A stretch of DNA of 64,000 bases from Lentisphaerota bacterium (GTDB lineage: Bacteria; Verrucomicrobiota; Lentisphaeria; Victivallales; Victivallaceae): positions 1 through 64,000 of the forward strand of contig SUWF01000013.1 in NCBI GenBank assembly GCA_015061575.1, given 5' to 3'. Below are positions 1 through 9,200 of this stretch, one piece after another. Below the pieces are notes generated by a model. That model made no database searches. It had not been told where the DNA came from and worked only from the letters and a program-made list of their open reading frames with translations. Made by a program: the position numbers and the translations under genes. Numbering within the stretch: the first letter of the stretch is position 1; every line of letters begins with the position of its first letter.

Positions 1-118
1 AAGTTACTCACGCGTTCCTCACCCTTTCGCCACTAATGTATTGCTACATCCGTTCGACTTGCATGCCTAATCCATGCCGCCAGCGTTCGTCCTGAGCCAG
101 GATCAAACTCTCCATAAA
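1..118 (-). rRNA. 16S ribosomal RNA, 5' end (partial)
   Basis: The reverse complement carries the universal 27F-type site (AGAGTTTGATCCTGGCTCAG) at 111-92, then the usual GACGAACGCTGGCGGC stretch and, at the window edge, GAGGAACGCGTGAGTAA. The gene therefore runs leftwards off the window and only about 118 nt are present. The 5' end is placed by counting back seven bases from the 27F site, as in E. coli, so it is good to a few bases. Confidence 0.97.
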
Positions 119-127
119 AATTATTTG

Positions 128-143
128 AACAACCGAAGTTGTT
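128..143 (-). other. Hairpin in the 16S leader
   Basis: On the minus strand AACAAC-TTCG-GTTGTT forms a 6-bp stem with a UUCG tetraloop just upstream of the mature 16S 5' end. Such stable leader hairpins commonly take part in pre-rRNA folding or processing. The role here is inferred from position. Confidence 0.5.
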
Positions 144-332
144 GCGTTCTTTTTAAGAAGAATCGATTTAGCTCGATTTCTTTGTGTGATTTGAAACTAC
201 ATTCAAATTCAATGTAAATTGTCAGGTTACATCGCACTATTCAATTTTCAAACAACCATCACTCTTAACCAGTGATCAGTTTTTATTATCTCATCTGCTT
301 TTCACTTACCAGCGAATCGCAGCGTGATATTT

Positions 333-360
333 AATTTAGCACAGTTTGAAGATTTGTCAA
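333..360 (-). promoter_or_regulatory. rRNA promoter, proximal copy
   Basis: On the minus strand TTGACA (360-355), a 16-nt spacer, then TAAATT (338-333). The -35 is perfect and an A/T-rich, UP-like tract lies directly upstream. It is the nearest of three copies to the 16S gene, with transcription toward 1. Confidence 0.75.
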
Positions 361-439
361 ATTTTGTTTTGAACTTTTTTCAAACTTTTTTTATTTCAAC
401 CCCGCCGGACGCTTTCCAGCGTTTTGCGGCGTAAGGTTT

Positions 440-467
440 AATATATCACAGTTTGAAGATTTGTCAA
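440..467 (-). promoter_or_regulatory. rRNA promoter, middle copy
   Basis: On the minus strand TTGACA (467-462), a 16-nt spacer and TATATT (445-440). This is the copy with the best -10 box. It shares the spacer sequence AATCTTCAAACTGTG with the proximal copy, which points to duplication. Confidence 0.75.
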
Positions 468-546
468 ATCTTATTTCAAACTTTTTTAAGATTTTCTTTC
501 AACCCGCTTCGCTCAACGCTCTTCAACGTTTTGCGGCGTGCTTTTT

Positions 547-574
547 AATTTAGCACGCTTTTTCGATTTGTCAA
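547..574 (-). promoter_or_regulatory. rRNA promoter, distal copy
   Basis: On the minus strand TTGACA (574-569), a 16-nt spacer and TAAATT (552-547). The spacer has diverged from the other two copies but the hexamers and the spacing are kept, which argues for selection on promoter function. Confidence 0.7.
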
Positions 575-851
575 ATCTTAAAGTGAACTTTTTTGATTTT
601 TTCTTGTCAACCATCGCCGTTTGAGCTCACGCCCTATTGGCGACAGGGCTTTAAATTGCCACAACTCCGCAAAATTGCAAATTTAAAACTCAACTTTTTC
701 GCAAAATTTATCACTTTTTGAGCCTTTTGACCATTTTTACCCCCCTGAAGCCCCCCTAAAGACCTTTTTCATCTCCTCAAATCCACCTGAAGAGCCCGCC
801 AGGCAAACGTACTGACTTAATTGTTTATATTCTCTATAATATTGAAGCAAT

Positions 852-890
852 ATAAAAACAGGGCTGCTGCAATTTTATTTGCAGCAGCCC
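852..890 (-). terminator. Rho-independent terminator after the nagB-like gene
   Basis: GGGCTGCTGC and GCAGCAGCCC form a perfect 10-bp stem around an AT loop, followed on the minus strand by TGTTTTTAT. It lies 24 nt beyond the stop codon of the nagB-like gene. Confidence 0.85.
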
Positions 891-913
891 CGGCTTATAT
901 ATAATTAATAAGA

Positions 914-1699
914 TTACCGGTAAGCGGCCCACTTGGGATCGTTTTCAAAAACTTCCTTGTAGAAATCTTTGAGCTTGAGATCGGCGGCAGCAGCTTCGTC
1001 CAGAATGATCACGGTATCCGGGTGCAGCTGCAGTGCCGTGGAGCTGATCATTGCGGTCATCGGACCTTCGATAGCAGCGGCAGCGATAGCAGCTTTGCGT
1101 TCGCCGGTGATCAGCTGCAACACCTTTTTGGCATCCAGCACCGTACCCACCCCGGCGGTGTAGGCGCGGCGGGGCATGGATTCCGGCGGATTGAAGTAGA
1201 TCTTGTTCTGTTCGTAGGTGGTGTTGTTCAAATAGGCCACATGAGTACGGCTGGCAAAGCTCGTGCCGGGATCGTTGAAGCCCACATGACCGGATTTGCC
1301 GATCCCCACCAGCCAGAGGTCGATACCGCCGGCTTCGTCGATGGATTCATCATAACGGGCGGCTTCGGCTTCTTCATCTTCGGCCAGACCATCGGGCAAA
1401 TGGGTGTTGCGGATGTCAATATTGACGTTGTTGAACAAATGCTTGTTCATATAATAGCGATAGCTCTGATCGTGTTCCGGAGCCAGACCGGCATATTCGT
1501 CGAGGTTCCAGCTGCGGACTTGCGAAAAGTCAACTTTGCCTTCTTTGTTGAGTTTGGAAAGCTCCGCATAGACATTTTCCATCGTTGCACCGGTCGCTAA
1601 GCCCAGTTTGAATTCCGGCTTGGCATTGATCGCATCAGCGATCATGCGGGCCGCCAACTTTTCCGCATCGGCGGAAGTTTTGCAGATAATTACATCCAT
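914..1699 (-). CDS. nagB: Glucosamine-6-phosphate deaminase family protein (NagB-like)
   Basis: This 261-aa cytosolic protein has the NagB fold markers: the phosphate loop GLATGAT at 33-39, NLDEYAGL at 65-72, GIGKSGHVGFNDPGTSF at 132-148 and GPMTAMISSTALQLH near 212-226. NagB converts glucosamine-6-P to fructose-6-P and ammonia. The start ATG has AAGGTG 7 nt upstream. By alignment with E. coli NagB, D67 and H138 match D72 and H143, but D141 is replaced by S136 and E148 by D143, so the ring-opening triad is altered. It could therefore be a deaminase with changed properties or act on another sugar phosphate. A nagA gene lies about 3.4 kb away. Confidence 0.88.
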   Translation of the reverse strand: MDVIICKTSADAEKLAARMIADAINAKPEFKLGLATGATMENVYAELSKLNKEGKVDFSQVRSWNLDEYAGLAPEHDQSYRYYMNKHLFNNVNIDIRNTHLPDGLAEDEEAEAARYDESIDEAGGIDLWLVGIGKSGHVGFNDPGTSFASRTHVAYLNNTTYEQNKIYFNPPESMPRRAYTAGVGTVLDAKKVLQLITGERKAAIAAAAIEGPMTAMISSTALQLHPDTVIILDEAAAADLKLKDFYKEVFENDPKWAAYR

Positions 1700-1720
1700 A
1701 ATTGATCACCTTGGGTTAAA

Positions 1721-1884
1721 GGGTTGAAAATACCTGTGAAAAATATAACACAAATAGTGATTTTTACAATCATTTTGCTGTATTTTTCGTTCCTTGCGTA
1801 CAAAAGAGTATTTTTTATGGATTTTTCGCCAAAAAAGTTCGCTGAGTATTTGTATTTTGAAGTTTGGGAGGGTATCTTTAACCC
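1721..1884. promoter_or_regulatory. Intergenic inverted repeat between nagB-like and esterase genes
   Basis: GGGTTGAAAATACC (1721-1734) and GGTATCTTTAACCC (1871-1884) are inverted copies matching at 12 of 14 positions, each close to one of the two divergent genes. This could be a pair of operator half-regions for a shared regulator. There is no independent support. Confidence 0.3.
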
Positions 1885-1912
1885 GTCAACAATTTTAACC
1901 CAGGAGGGAATC

Positions 1913-2794
1913 ATGAAACTTAAAACTGTTATGTCCATGTTGATGGCAGCTGCAATGACTTTTTCGCTGACTGCCGCTGACACCGCCGCCAAAGATGCTG
2001 CCGCCCAACCGCAGGCCGTCAAAAAAGCCAAGGCCAAGAAAGCCCAAGCCAGGAAAGTCGCCATGCCGGCAGATGGCGGACTCAAAGCCGCCACCACTGC
2101 TCAGGCCCGTCAGAATCCCAACGCTGCCAAAAAGACCGGCTGGCACAAACATTGGGATGCCAAGCGCAAGCAGCTGGCCAAGCAGAAAAACGACATCCAG
2201 ATCGTCTTTATCGGTGACTCCATCACCCACTTCTGGAACCGCAAGCCCAATCCGGACGGCCCCAAGCCCCGGCTCTACGGCGGCGATGCTACTTACAATA
2301 AATATTTCAGCAACTACCGTCTGCTCAATTTGGGCTACTCCGGTGACCGCACCAACCACACCCTCTGGATGGTCAATCAGAGTGGTTTTATGGACAACAT
2401 CAAGCCCAAACTGGTGGTCGTGATGATCGGTACCAACAACTTCGGCGGCCGCAACCCCATGGCCGATGCGCCGGCTACGGCAGCTGCGATCAAGCTGATC
2501 GTTGAAAGCATTCTGGCCAAACAGCCTGATACCAAAGTGCTGCTGTTCGGCATCTTCCCCCGCGGCGCCAAGGCCAAAAACGGTTTCCGCACCAAGATCA
2601 AGCAGACCAACGACATCATCTGCAAGCTGGCCAACGACAAGAACGTTTTCTATTGCGACATCACCGACAAATTGCTGGAAAAAGACGGCTCGCTTTCTGC
2701 TGAAGTCATGCCCGACTACCTGCATCCGGCCGACAAGGGCTACGAAGTCTGGGCGCAGGCGATCATGCCCTATGTAAAACGTTTTGTTGATTAA
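1913..2794 (+). CDS. Secreted SGNH/GDSL-type esterase
   Basis: 293 aa from the ATG at 1913, chosen because AGGAGG lies 6 nt upstream and a signal peptide (MKLKTVMSMLMAAAMTFSLTA) follows; the frame stays open further upstream without a ribosome site. After an Ala/Lys-rich linker the SGNH blocks appear: IVFIGDSITHFW (block I Ser), NLGYSGDRT (block II Gly), MIGTNNFG (block III Asn) and PDYLHPADKGYEVWA (block V Asp/His). This resembles the PAF-acetylhydrolase/sialate O-acetylesterase-like branch, which removes acetyl groups from glycans or lipids. The substrate is not known. Its divergent neighbour is the nagB-like gene, which would fit glycan deacetylation. Confidence 0.87.
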   Translation: MKLKTVMSMLMAAAMTFSLTAADTAAKDAAAQPQAVKKAKAKKAQARKVAMPADGGLKAATTAQARQNPNAAKKTGWHKHWDAKRKQLAKQKNDIQIVFIGDSITHFWNRKPNPDGPKPRLYGGDATYNKYFSNYRLLNLGYSGDRTNHTLWMVNQSGFMDNIKPKLVVVMIGTNNFGGRNPMADAPATAAAIKLIVESILAKQPDTKVLLFGIFPRGAKAKNGFRTKIKQTNDIICKLANDKNVFYCDITDKLLEKDGSLSAEVMPDYLHPADKGYEVWAQAIMPYVKRFVD

Positions 2795-2800
2795 TATGTT

Positions 2801-3409
2801 ATGAAAGTACTGACTGCGCCGACCATTGCTGAAATGGTAGTCAAAAAGTCCCGTTTTCTGACGGAGGCCATTCCGGTGGAAACCGCCGAAAAAGCCCGGG
2901 AACTCTGGCGCAGTCAAAAACTTAAATACGACAATGGCGGACATATCGTGTTCGCCTTTGTCACCGGTACTTCCGGCGGCATCATGGGCTGTTCCGATGA
3001 TGGCGAACCCGCCGGAACTGCCGGGCGCCCGATGCTGGAAGTGGTCAAAAACAGCGGCATAACCAATTTGATCGTTACCGCTGCCCGCTGGTATGGAGGC
3101 ATAAAACTGGGTACCGGCGGCCTGGTCAAAGCTTATACGGAATGTGCGCAGCTGGCGCTGGCGGAGGCTCCCACCCGGGAGCTGCAGCAAATGGCACATA
3201 TCCGATTTTCCTTACCTTACGCTTTTTTGGAGCAAGTCAAATTGCGTTTGCACGATCTGCAGTGGGAGTGTTTCAGCGAGGCTTACGCCGACAGCGTGGA
3301 CTTTACCGGGCGCTTGCCGGAGAACAACAGTTTGATCCTGCAGGAATTTTTGCGTGACCTCAGCAAAGGCGCCATAACGCTGGAAACAGAAAAAGTCAAT
3401 CTGGAATAA
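2801..3409 (+). CDS. yigZ: YigZ/IMPACT family protein
   Basis: 202 aa. The UPF0029 signature is clear: SDDGEPAGTAGRPMLEVV in the N-terminal half, followed by RWYGGIKLGTGGLVKAY. The C-terminal ~60 residues form the small second domain of the family. Members are implicated in translation/ribosome-related functions, but the biochemical activity is unsettled. It starts 6 nt after the esterase stop with no good Shine-Dalgarno sequence, so it is probably co-transcribed and translationally coupled. Confidence 0.92.
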   Translation: MKVLTAPTIAEMVVKKSRFLTEAIPVETAEKARELWRSQKLKYDNGGHIVFAFVTGTSGGIMGCSDDGEPAGTAGRPMLEVVKNSGITNLIVTAARWYGGIKLGTGGLVKAYTECAQLALAEAPTRELQQMAHIRFSLPYAFLEQVKLRLHDLQWECFSEAYADSVDFTGRLPENNSLILQEFLRDLSKGAITLETEKVNLE

Positions 3410-3537
3410 GTTGCCGTCCCGCTGTTCGGCTGACATTTTTTTTATGATTTTGGCCGGATTTTATCTGTAATTAGCTGATAATTGCCGAAAAACACATAAA
3501 AATCGTATTTTTTTCATAAAAATATGCTTTTATGCCC

Positions 3538-3566
3538 TTGACAAATGCTTATTTTTTTTGTAAACT
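3538..3566 (+). promoter_or_regulatory. Promoter for the RRM gene
   Basis: TTGACA (3538-3543), a 17-nt spacer, and TAAACT (3561-3566). The start point would fall near 3573, giving a leader of about 285 nt before the RRM start codon. Confidence 0.65.
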
Positions 3567-3572
3567 GTATTA

Positions 3573-3859
3573 GAACATAGTTTTGCATTGTTCAAAATAT
3601 GTTCTGGTTTAAGAAACAACTGGCTGGCGGGGGGATGTGTATAACCCTTTGCAAGCTGATTGGATTGTCCTGTTTAGCGGTTCCGATCCTGTTAAAAATA
3701 TCATGCGTTTTTTCCGGCATGTTCGGCGATCATGGCAGGTCAGATATTTACAAAAAAATGGCTGTATCTACTGAGGAGCAGCGGAAAGTTTTTCTGTAAT
3801 CCGTAATTTGGGAAAAAGCGCAAAAACACCTGTCATGCAAGATGGGGAAAGGTAAACCA
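3573..3859 (+). other. Long 5' leader of the RRM gene with a 5'-terminal hairpin
   Basis: The predicted transcript begins with a hairpin: GAACATA (3573-3579) pairs with TATGTTC (3598-3604), continued inward by TTTTG/CAAAA with one bulged G. A 66-codon open frame at 3599-3799 has no ribosome site and no recognisable domain, so I treat this as untranslated leader. Long leaders on RNA-binding-protein mRNAs are typical of cold-shock or autoregulated genes; that role is an inference. The stretch 3410-3537 holds only A/T-rich DNA. Confidence 0.5.
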
Positions 3860-4141
3860 ATGAATATTTATGTGGGAAACCTGCCGTACAGCACGACCCG
3901 GGAAGACCTGGAAGCGTTGTTTGGAGAGTTTGGTGCTGTGCAGGCGGCACGGATCGTAATGGACCGGGAAACCGGCCGCAGCAAGGGCTTTGGCTTTGTG
4001 GAAATGGATGACGAAGCCGCCAAAGCTGCCATTGAAAAGCTTAACGGCAGCGAAATCGGCGGCCGCAAAGCGGTGATCAACGAAGCCCGTCCGCGCGAAG
4101 AACGTCCGCGTACGTTCCGTCCCCGGACCGAAAGAAACTGA
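3860..4141 (+). CDS. RRM-type RNA-binding protein
   Basis: 93 aa from the ATG at 3860, which has GGAAAGG about 8 nt upstream; an earlier in-frame ATG at 3842 lacks a site. The single RRM domain (residues 1-80) shows RNP2 as IYVGNL and RNP1 as KGFGFVEM, with the usual DRETGRS loop before RNP1. A short Arg/Pro/Glu-rich tail follows. It resembles the cyanobacterial Rbp/glycine-poor RRM proteins, single-strand RNA binders often induced by cold. It is monocistronic, with its own promoter and terminator. Confidence 0.95.
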   Translation: MNIYVGNLPYSTTREDLEALFGEFGAVQAARIVMDRETGRSKGFGFVEMDDEAAKAAIEKLNGSEIGGRKAVINEARPREERPRTFRPRTERN

Positions 4142-4154
4142 AAAAGTTTCCGTA

Positions 4155-4192
4155 AAAAAACTGCTGCCCGGTAAAAAGGCAGCAGTTTTTTT
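4155..4192 (+). terminator. Rho-independent terminator of the RRM gene
   Basis: AAAAAACTGCTGCC (4155-4168) and GGCAGCAGTTTTTT (4179-4192) form a perfect stem ending in a T tract. It lies 13 nt after the RRM stop. A run of ten G residues follows at 4199-4208. Confidence 0.93.
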
Positions 4193-4210
4193 GTACCCGG
4201 GGGGGGGGTT

Positions 4211-5086
4211 TTAGAATTTGTCTGCCAGCGGGAAGAATATATTTGGGGGCAACAGGTTGCTTCTCAAGCTTTTAAACATGGCACATTCTCCGTGCCAGCA
4301 CTCCGGTAAAGTTGTTTGGATTTGCCAGGCCTGCTCCTGCAGGATCGGCAGCGCCGGATCGCTGCTGCTCAAAAACGCCTGCCGCCCCGGCAGAATTACC
4401 GAACCGGTATCGCCTGCGATTTCGGACAGACAGTTGTCGGTAAATAATATGTAGCCTGCGGGCAGCAGCAGCCAGCGGTTGAGCGGATTTTTGAACAACC
4501 ACGCCCAGGAATGAAAGTATTTTCCGTCGCGGGAACGGCGCACCCGGCCCGCCAGCGGCGGCAAAGCTTCGTATTGCGCAATAATAAACGCTTTTTCGGC
4601 AGCAGAAAGCTCATCGCTGCTTTTAACCATCCCCAGATCGGCATCCCCCGCTGACGGTTTGGTCAAAAACACTCCGGGAGCAGCGTAGATCTGCCAGGAA
4701 CTTTTTTGATAAACTTTTGGCACATCGGTGTAAAGCATCATCAAATCAAAGTTGTTTTCCTGCGCCCACTGCGCAGCTTTCATGCACAGCTCGTGGGCAA
4801 TGCCGCAGCCCCGGAACTCCGGAGCCACGCCAACGCTGGCCAGACCGGCAACTTGCAAAAATCCGCCGCTGCCGTCAGAAATTTCCAGCGGCATGATCCC
4901 CACATGCCCCGCTAAAACCTTATTTCCGGCCCATGCCGTAAACGAGTGTTCCAGAAATGGAAAAGTCCGCCCGTACTGCGCTTTGAATATCTGCCACTCC
5001 TCAAAGCACCGCCCCAGCATATCCACGGCTTGCGCTTGAACCTCCAGGTCATTGCAATTGCTGTAAACGTAATCAATTTGCTTCAT
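4211..5086 (-). CDS. GNAT family N-acetyltransferase
   Basis: 291 aa from the ATG at 5086; the open frame extends to 5146 but lies inside nagA. The N-terminal GNAT domain contains the acetyl-CoA loop VGVAPEFRGCGIAHELC (motif A, RxxGxG/A type) preceded by the strand LQVAGLASVGV. The C-terminal ~130 residues are a less conserved second module, as in larger GNAT proteins. The start overlaps the end of nagA by 14 nt, so the two are translationally coupled. An amino sugar derived from NagA is a tempting acetyl acceptor, but the substrate cannot be read from sequence. Confidence 0.85.
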   Translation of the reverse strand: MKQIDYVYSNCNDLEVQAQAVDMLGRCFEEWQIFKAQYGRTFPFLEHSFTAWAGNKVLAGHVGIMPLEISDGSGGFLQVAGLASVGVAPEFRGCGIAHELCMKAAQWAQENNFDLMMLYTDVPKVYQKSSWQIYAAPGVFLTKPSAGDADLGMVKSSDELSAAEKAFIIAQYEALPPLAGRVRRSRDGKYFHSWAWLFKNPLNRWLLLPAGYILFTDNCLSEIAGDTGSVILPGRQAFLSSSDPALPILQEQAWQIQTTLPECWHGECAMFKSLRSNLLPPNIFFPLADKF

Positions 5087-6221
5087 AAGACAATTTTCCA
5101 TCGATCCAGGTTTGTTTGACGCTTTTCCGGTCGCCGGCCAATACAACTATATCGGCGGCCAGTCCTGGCCTGATCGCTCCGGTGCGGTCGGCAATACCTA
5201 AATAACCGGCGGCATTACTGGCGGTCATCATGGCCGCTTCGACGGGCGTAAATCCCCAGCGCTCAACCAGATTATAGAAAGCTTGATTTTGGGTAAGACA
5301 TGACCCCACAATAACTTCCGGATGATCGGTCAAGCGGCAGCAATCACCGTTTTTGAGCGTAAAACTGCGTCCGGCATCAGTCATGGGATAAGCTCCATCG
5401 GGCAGACCGCTGCCGCACAGGCTGTCGGTTATGCCGACAATGCGTTTGACTCCGGCGGCCCGAATCGCAAGTTTGAGCAACGCAGGCGGCACATGAACAC
5501 CATCGGCGATAAGTTCGATAAAAAGCCGGTCATCCACCAGAACTGCATCGCTCAGCGATACTTGCGACACACCGTTATCGACATATCGCCCATCAAACGT
5601 ATCAAACAAATGACAAACCGCCGAACCGCCTGCCCGGACAAAATCATCCACACCCTCCGGCGGCATACCGGTGTGCCCCATGGAAACTCTGCACCGGTGC
5701 TGAGTAAGCAGTTTGATCGCACAGGCAGAATTTTCCAATTCCGGCGACAGCGTCATGATCTTGAGCGTACCGTCGGCGGCGTCCAGCAGCTGCTGCAATT
5801 CATCCATATCTACGCCGCGCACAAAATCTTCGTTCATACCGCCCCGGTGAGCATAGTCAATAAACGGCCCTTCCAGATGGCTGCCGGGCAGTTTGGCGGC
5901 TCCGGTGATGGGGTTTTGGATCAGCTCCCGCACCCGTTTTACAAACGCCAGCATCACTTCAGGTGCATCCGAGGCCATGGTCGGGCATAAGGACGTCAAG
6001 CCGTAACGGGGAGCTTGTTCGGCCATCAGATGAACGCTTTGCGGTGTAGCGTCGCCATAGCCGATACCATGCAAATGTACGTCGATGAATCCGGGCAGGA
6101 TCCAATCGGCGCAAGGATGGATATTATCCGATAAATCAACTTCAGAAATCAAATCGTTCTGGATTTTTACTTCGCCCCACGCCGCTGTTTCGGGCGTGAC
6201 AATGTTGCCGCTGATGACCAT
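5073..6221 (-). CDS. nagA: N-acetylglucosamine-6-phosphate deacetylase
   Basis: 382 aa from the ATG at 6221, with a weak purine-rich stretch upstream; a TTG at 6248 is possible. Amidohydrolase-fold motifs occur in order: DVHLHGIG near the N-terminus, GSHLEGPFID, VSMGHTG, ELIADGVHV, GITDS (catalytic Asp) and the C-terminal GAIRPGLAADIVVL. The usual HLFNAM segment reads HLFDTFDG, a mild divergence. The enzyme removes acetate from GlcNAc-6-P and feeds NagB. It is followed directly by the overlapping GNAT gene, and the large secreted protein gene lies 31 nt upstream on the same strand, suggesting one operon. Confidence 0.94.
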   Translation of the reverse strand: MVISGNIVTPETAAWGEVKIQNDLISEVDLSDNIHPCADWILPGFIDVHLHGIGYGDATPQSVHLMAEQAPRYGLTSLCPTMASDAPEVMLAFVKRVRELIQNPITGAAKLPGSHLEGPFIDYAHRGGMNEDFVRGVDMDELQQLLDAADGTLKIMTLSPELENSACAIKLLTQHRCRVSMGHTGMPPEGVDDFVRAGGSAVCHLFDTFDGRYVDNGVSQVSLSDAVLVDDRLFIELIADGVHVPPALLKLAIRAAGVKRIVGITDSLCGSGLPDGAYPMTDAGRSFTLKNGDCCRLTDHPEVIVGSCLTQNQAFYNLVERWGFTPVEAAMMTASNAAGYLGIADRTGAIRPGLAADIVVLAGDRKSVKQTWIDGKLSYEAN

Positions 6222-6252
6222 GATATTCTCTATCTTTCTTATAACCAATATT

Positions 6253-9200
6253 TCAAAATTTCACCCACACAATGGTATAGGCTTTGAGCAGTTCTTTGTT
6301 CAAAGTCACGGTTACGCTTTTATCTGCCTGACGGAAAGCAAGTTGCTTCCGTCCGGCAAAATCCGGTGATACGGCAAAGACCTCCCGCACATTTTTGCCC
6401 GGCAAAGTAAATGTTATATCTCTGGCCAATGCCGGAAACGGATCTGCGGGTATTTTCATGGGCAAGAGTTCGCCTTTGGCCGGCCAGGGAGTCTGCGCAT
6501 TGAAAAAGTGTACTGCGTAGTCTTTATTCTGCTTGTAGATCGTACTATAGACAGTACTGGGAGCCTCTACGCTCCACCAGGCCGATTTGGCGGTCATGCG
6601 GCTGACGCACTGGCGGTATTTTTCGGCCAGTTTTTCATCAAGTTCATTGCGCCACACTTCATTGACCCGGCCTTCTTCAAAGTAAAGCAAGCCGGCCAGC
6701 GGCACGATTTCATGGATAAAACGGCCCTTGCCGTAACGCTGGTTGACAAAAACCGGCACCGGGCGGTTTTTGGCGTTAAAACCATACAGACTTGACCGTT
6801 TGGGCATGACCGAAGGCACATAGTGCCGGGTGGGATTTTTCAGCGTATCGGCCTTAGCCGGATCCCGGTGGAAGCCGACTTTCTGAATGACGTTTTTCCG
6901 GGCGGGACGCTTGAGATCATATTGCATAACATCGGCAAAAGCCCAGACCGGACGGTCGTTGCCCATGGCATCAAACATACCGGCGCCGCCGATCAGATGC
7001 ACGGTTCCGCCATTGCGGGCAAATTCCTTGATGACCGATACTTCCTGATCGCTCAAACAACCGTTGAAGTTGACCGAAAGGAAGTTGTATTTTTTCAGCA
7101 CCTCTTTTTTCAGCGACATAGCCCCGATAAATTCATACGGTACATGCAGTTCTTCCAGCGTTTGCGCCAGCCCCAAAGCCTGCGGATACATCGCTCCGCC
7201 CCGGTTCCAGTCCCGGCTGGAGGCCGAAAAGAGCAGCGCTGCTTTGCAGACCGTCCGGGCAATATCCCGGCGCATATTATCCGGCGAGGCTTCAAATGAT
7301 TTGAAAGTCGTTTCCCGTTGGGGCGGAGCAGCCCAGCGGGTCATGGCCGACTGGTTGTTCATATTGCAGATGGCCCATCCGGCGTAGAAGGCTTCGTACA
7401 TATCTTCGCCATCCAATCCAGCATAGATCCATGCCCAGATCGGAGCGTTGAACGCTACATTGAGCAGATTCACCATCTTGCGGTTGGCTGCCAAAGCCCG
7501 GGCGCTGAGCAGACAGTTCCGGGTCATGACTTCGGTTCCCAAATAGTTGATCGCACGGGCTTGTTGGGTCAAATCGCCGCCCATTCTCAGCGATGATGCC
7601 TGACTCATGAATCCCCAATGCGTCGAATACATGCACAAAACCAGGTCGGGATTGTATTTTTTGGCTTCCCGCCGGAAGTCCACCCACCAGTTGCCCAGTT
7701 TGATCTTGCGCCATTCCAAAAACTGTTTCCAGAGCGGGTCCTGCCGGTCAAAGAGCCGTTTGTCCAGCTCGTTGAGCGGCAGCTGCCAGTTGGTATCCTT
7801 ATAAAAAGTATTGCGGCAGTGACTGCAGCCGCAGACGGTGTGCATAAAAGCCGCCTCATCGGCCTGCAAGCCGTCAATGCCTGCTTTGACCGTGCGCATG
7901 GCGTAATTTGTGTACATACGATTGGTGACTGGATTCATAATGCAGAATTGTCCGTTGGGCACCATGGTGATCAGATTGCGCACAGTTTCCGGCAGCCGTT
8001 GGGCCATCACCCGGAAACCGCTGTCGGTATTCCAAAGCAGTGTTACATCCTGATGATCAATGATTTTAATATTGCGCTTATGGGCTTCGGCAACGATTTT
8101 TCTGATCATTTCCACGCCCCGGTCAAGGTGCGCCGGATAGGTGTGGCGGGACATCATGCCGTTGACCATCACCACGCTGGCGCCATCCTGCTGGAGTTTG
8201 TCAAAGACCTTTTTCATATCCGCCGGATCACGACATTCATCCAAGGTGGCCGAATTGCTGCCCAGATGGTGACAGTTGGCCGTCCAGCGCCATTGGCCGC
8301 CGGGAGCGTCATCCGGCGGCAATTCCACGGGCGTATCCGGCAATTTACCGGGGCCGACGGCTTCCTGGCCGGGCGTGGGCATACAAATAAGTTCAAGTGC
8401 CGGATTCAACTCCGCCGCCGGGCGGTAGTCCTGATTGCGGAAAAGCACCGCCGGTTCATAACCGTCAGTTACCCAGTAGCCCCGGTTGAAGCTGAAATCT
8501 TCAGCGGCAGCGATCAAACACTGTACGGCAATGCTGGAAACCAGAAAATCTCCGGAAAATTCAATATCTGCCACGCCGCTGTCATCCACCCACACCGGCA
8601 GACTGGCCACTGCCAGCTGTTTTTTCCCGACCGCCAGATCCCGCACCATGCTGCGGCCGTTGACCGTGATCGAAAATTTATTTTTGTGTCCGGCATAGTT
8701 TCCGGCGGCCACAGTAAAAATGTGTACACCGGGAATCAGCTTGCTGAACCGGAACACTGCGTTTTGGCCGCTCATACTGCTGTAATAAACACCCTCGGGC
8801 GAATCGATGTTGCGCTGCAGCTTAACTGCATTTTTCCAACCGTATGGAGTATCGGGAGTAATGACTTTATCATCGGCAGTGACAAACTCTTTGCCGTGTT
8901 TGAGTGAACCGAAGCTCAAAACGTAATTGGCGGCCAGCGGCCCCCGTTCCTTGTAGCTTTTGAGAGCGTGGTTCCGGAAGTAATCCTTTTCCATAACGCC
9001 CTCCCGGATAACGACTTTGGCGCCGGTCATGCCGCCGATGCCGCTGAGGTGCGATCCGCCCCGCAAAATCAGATTGTTTTTTCCTTTGATTATATCCCAA
9101 ACGCCTTTGATTACTCCGGCACTGTACATGGCCGTGTAGTCGCCTGCCCCAATGGGATTGAGGTCAAAGACCACATTGAAATCCTTGCCGTTGCTGAGGT

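Larger units (their letters stand above)
331..612 (-). repeat. 107-bp tandem repeat upstream of 16S rRNA
   Basis: Three degenerate copies lie head to tail (about 331-437, 438-544, 545-612+). Each holds TTTAAT(T/A)TA.CAC at its left end, then GATTTGTCAAAT, and copies 1 and 2 also share CGTTTTGCGGCGT. Corresponding elements are 107 bp apart in both steps. Each copy carries one complete promoter on the minus strand, so the repeat probably arose by duplication of a promoter module. The rest of 144-850 holds no convincing gene; it contains AT-rich upstream DNA and one small inverted repeat (GCCCT/AGGGC, 631-649). Confidence 0.75.

Noticed and set aside
1690-2097. 135-codon minus-strand frame
   Set aside because: It is a shadow of the esterase gene and of the intergenic region, without ribosome site or domain.
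3599-3799. 66-codon open frame in the RRM leader
   Set aside because: No ribosome site, no recognisable domain and low-complexity composition; better read as untranslated leader.
4199-4208. Run of ten G residues
   Set aside because: Lies between a terminator and the GNAT stop with no promoter nearby; a phase-variable role has no support.
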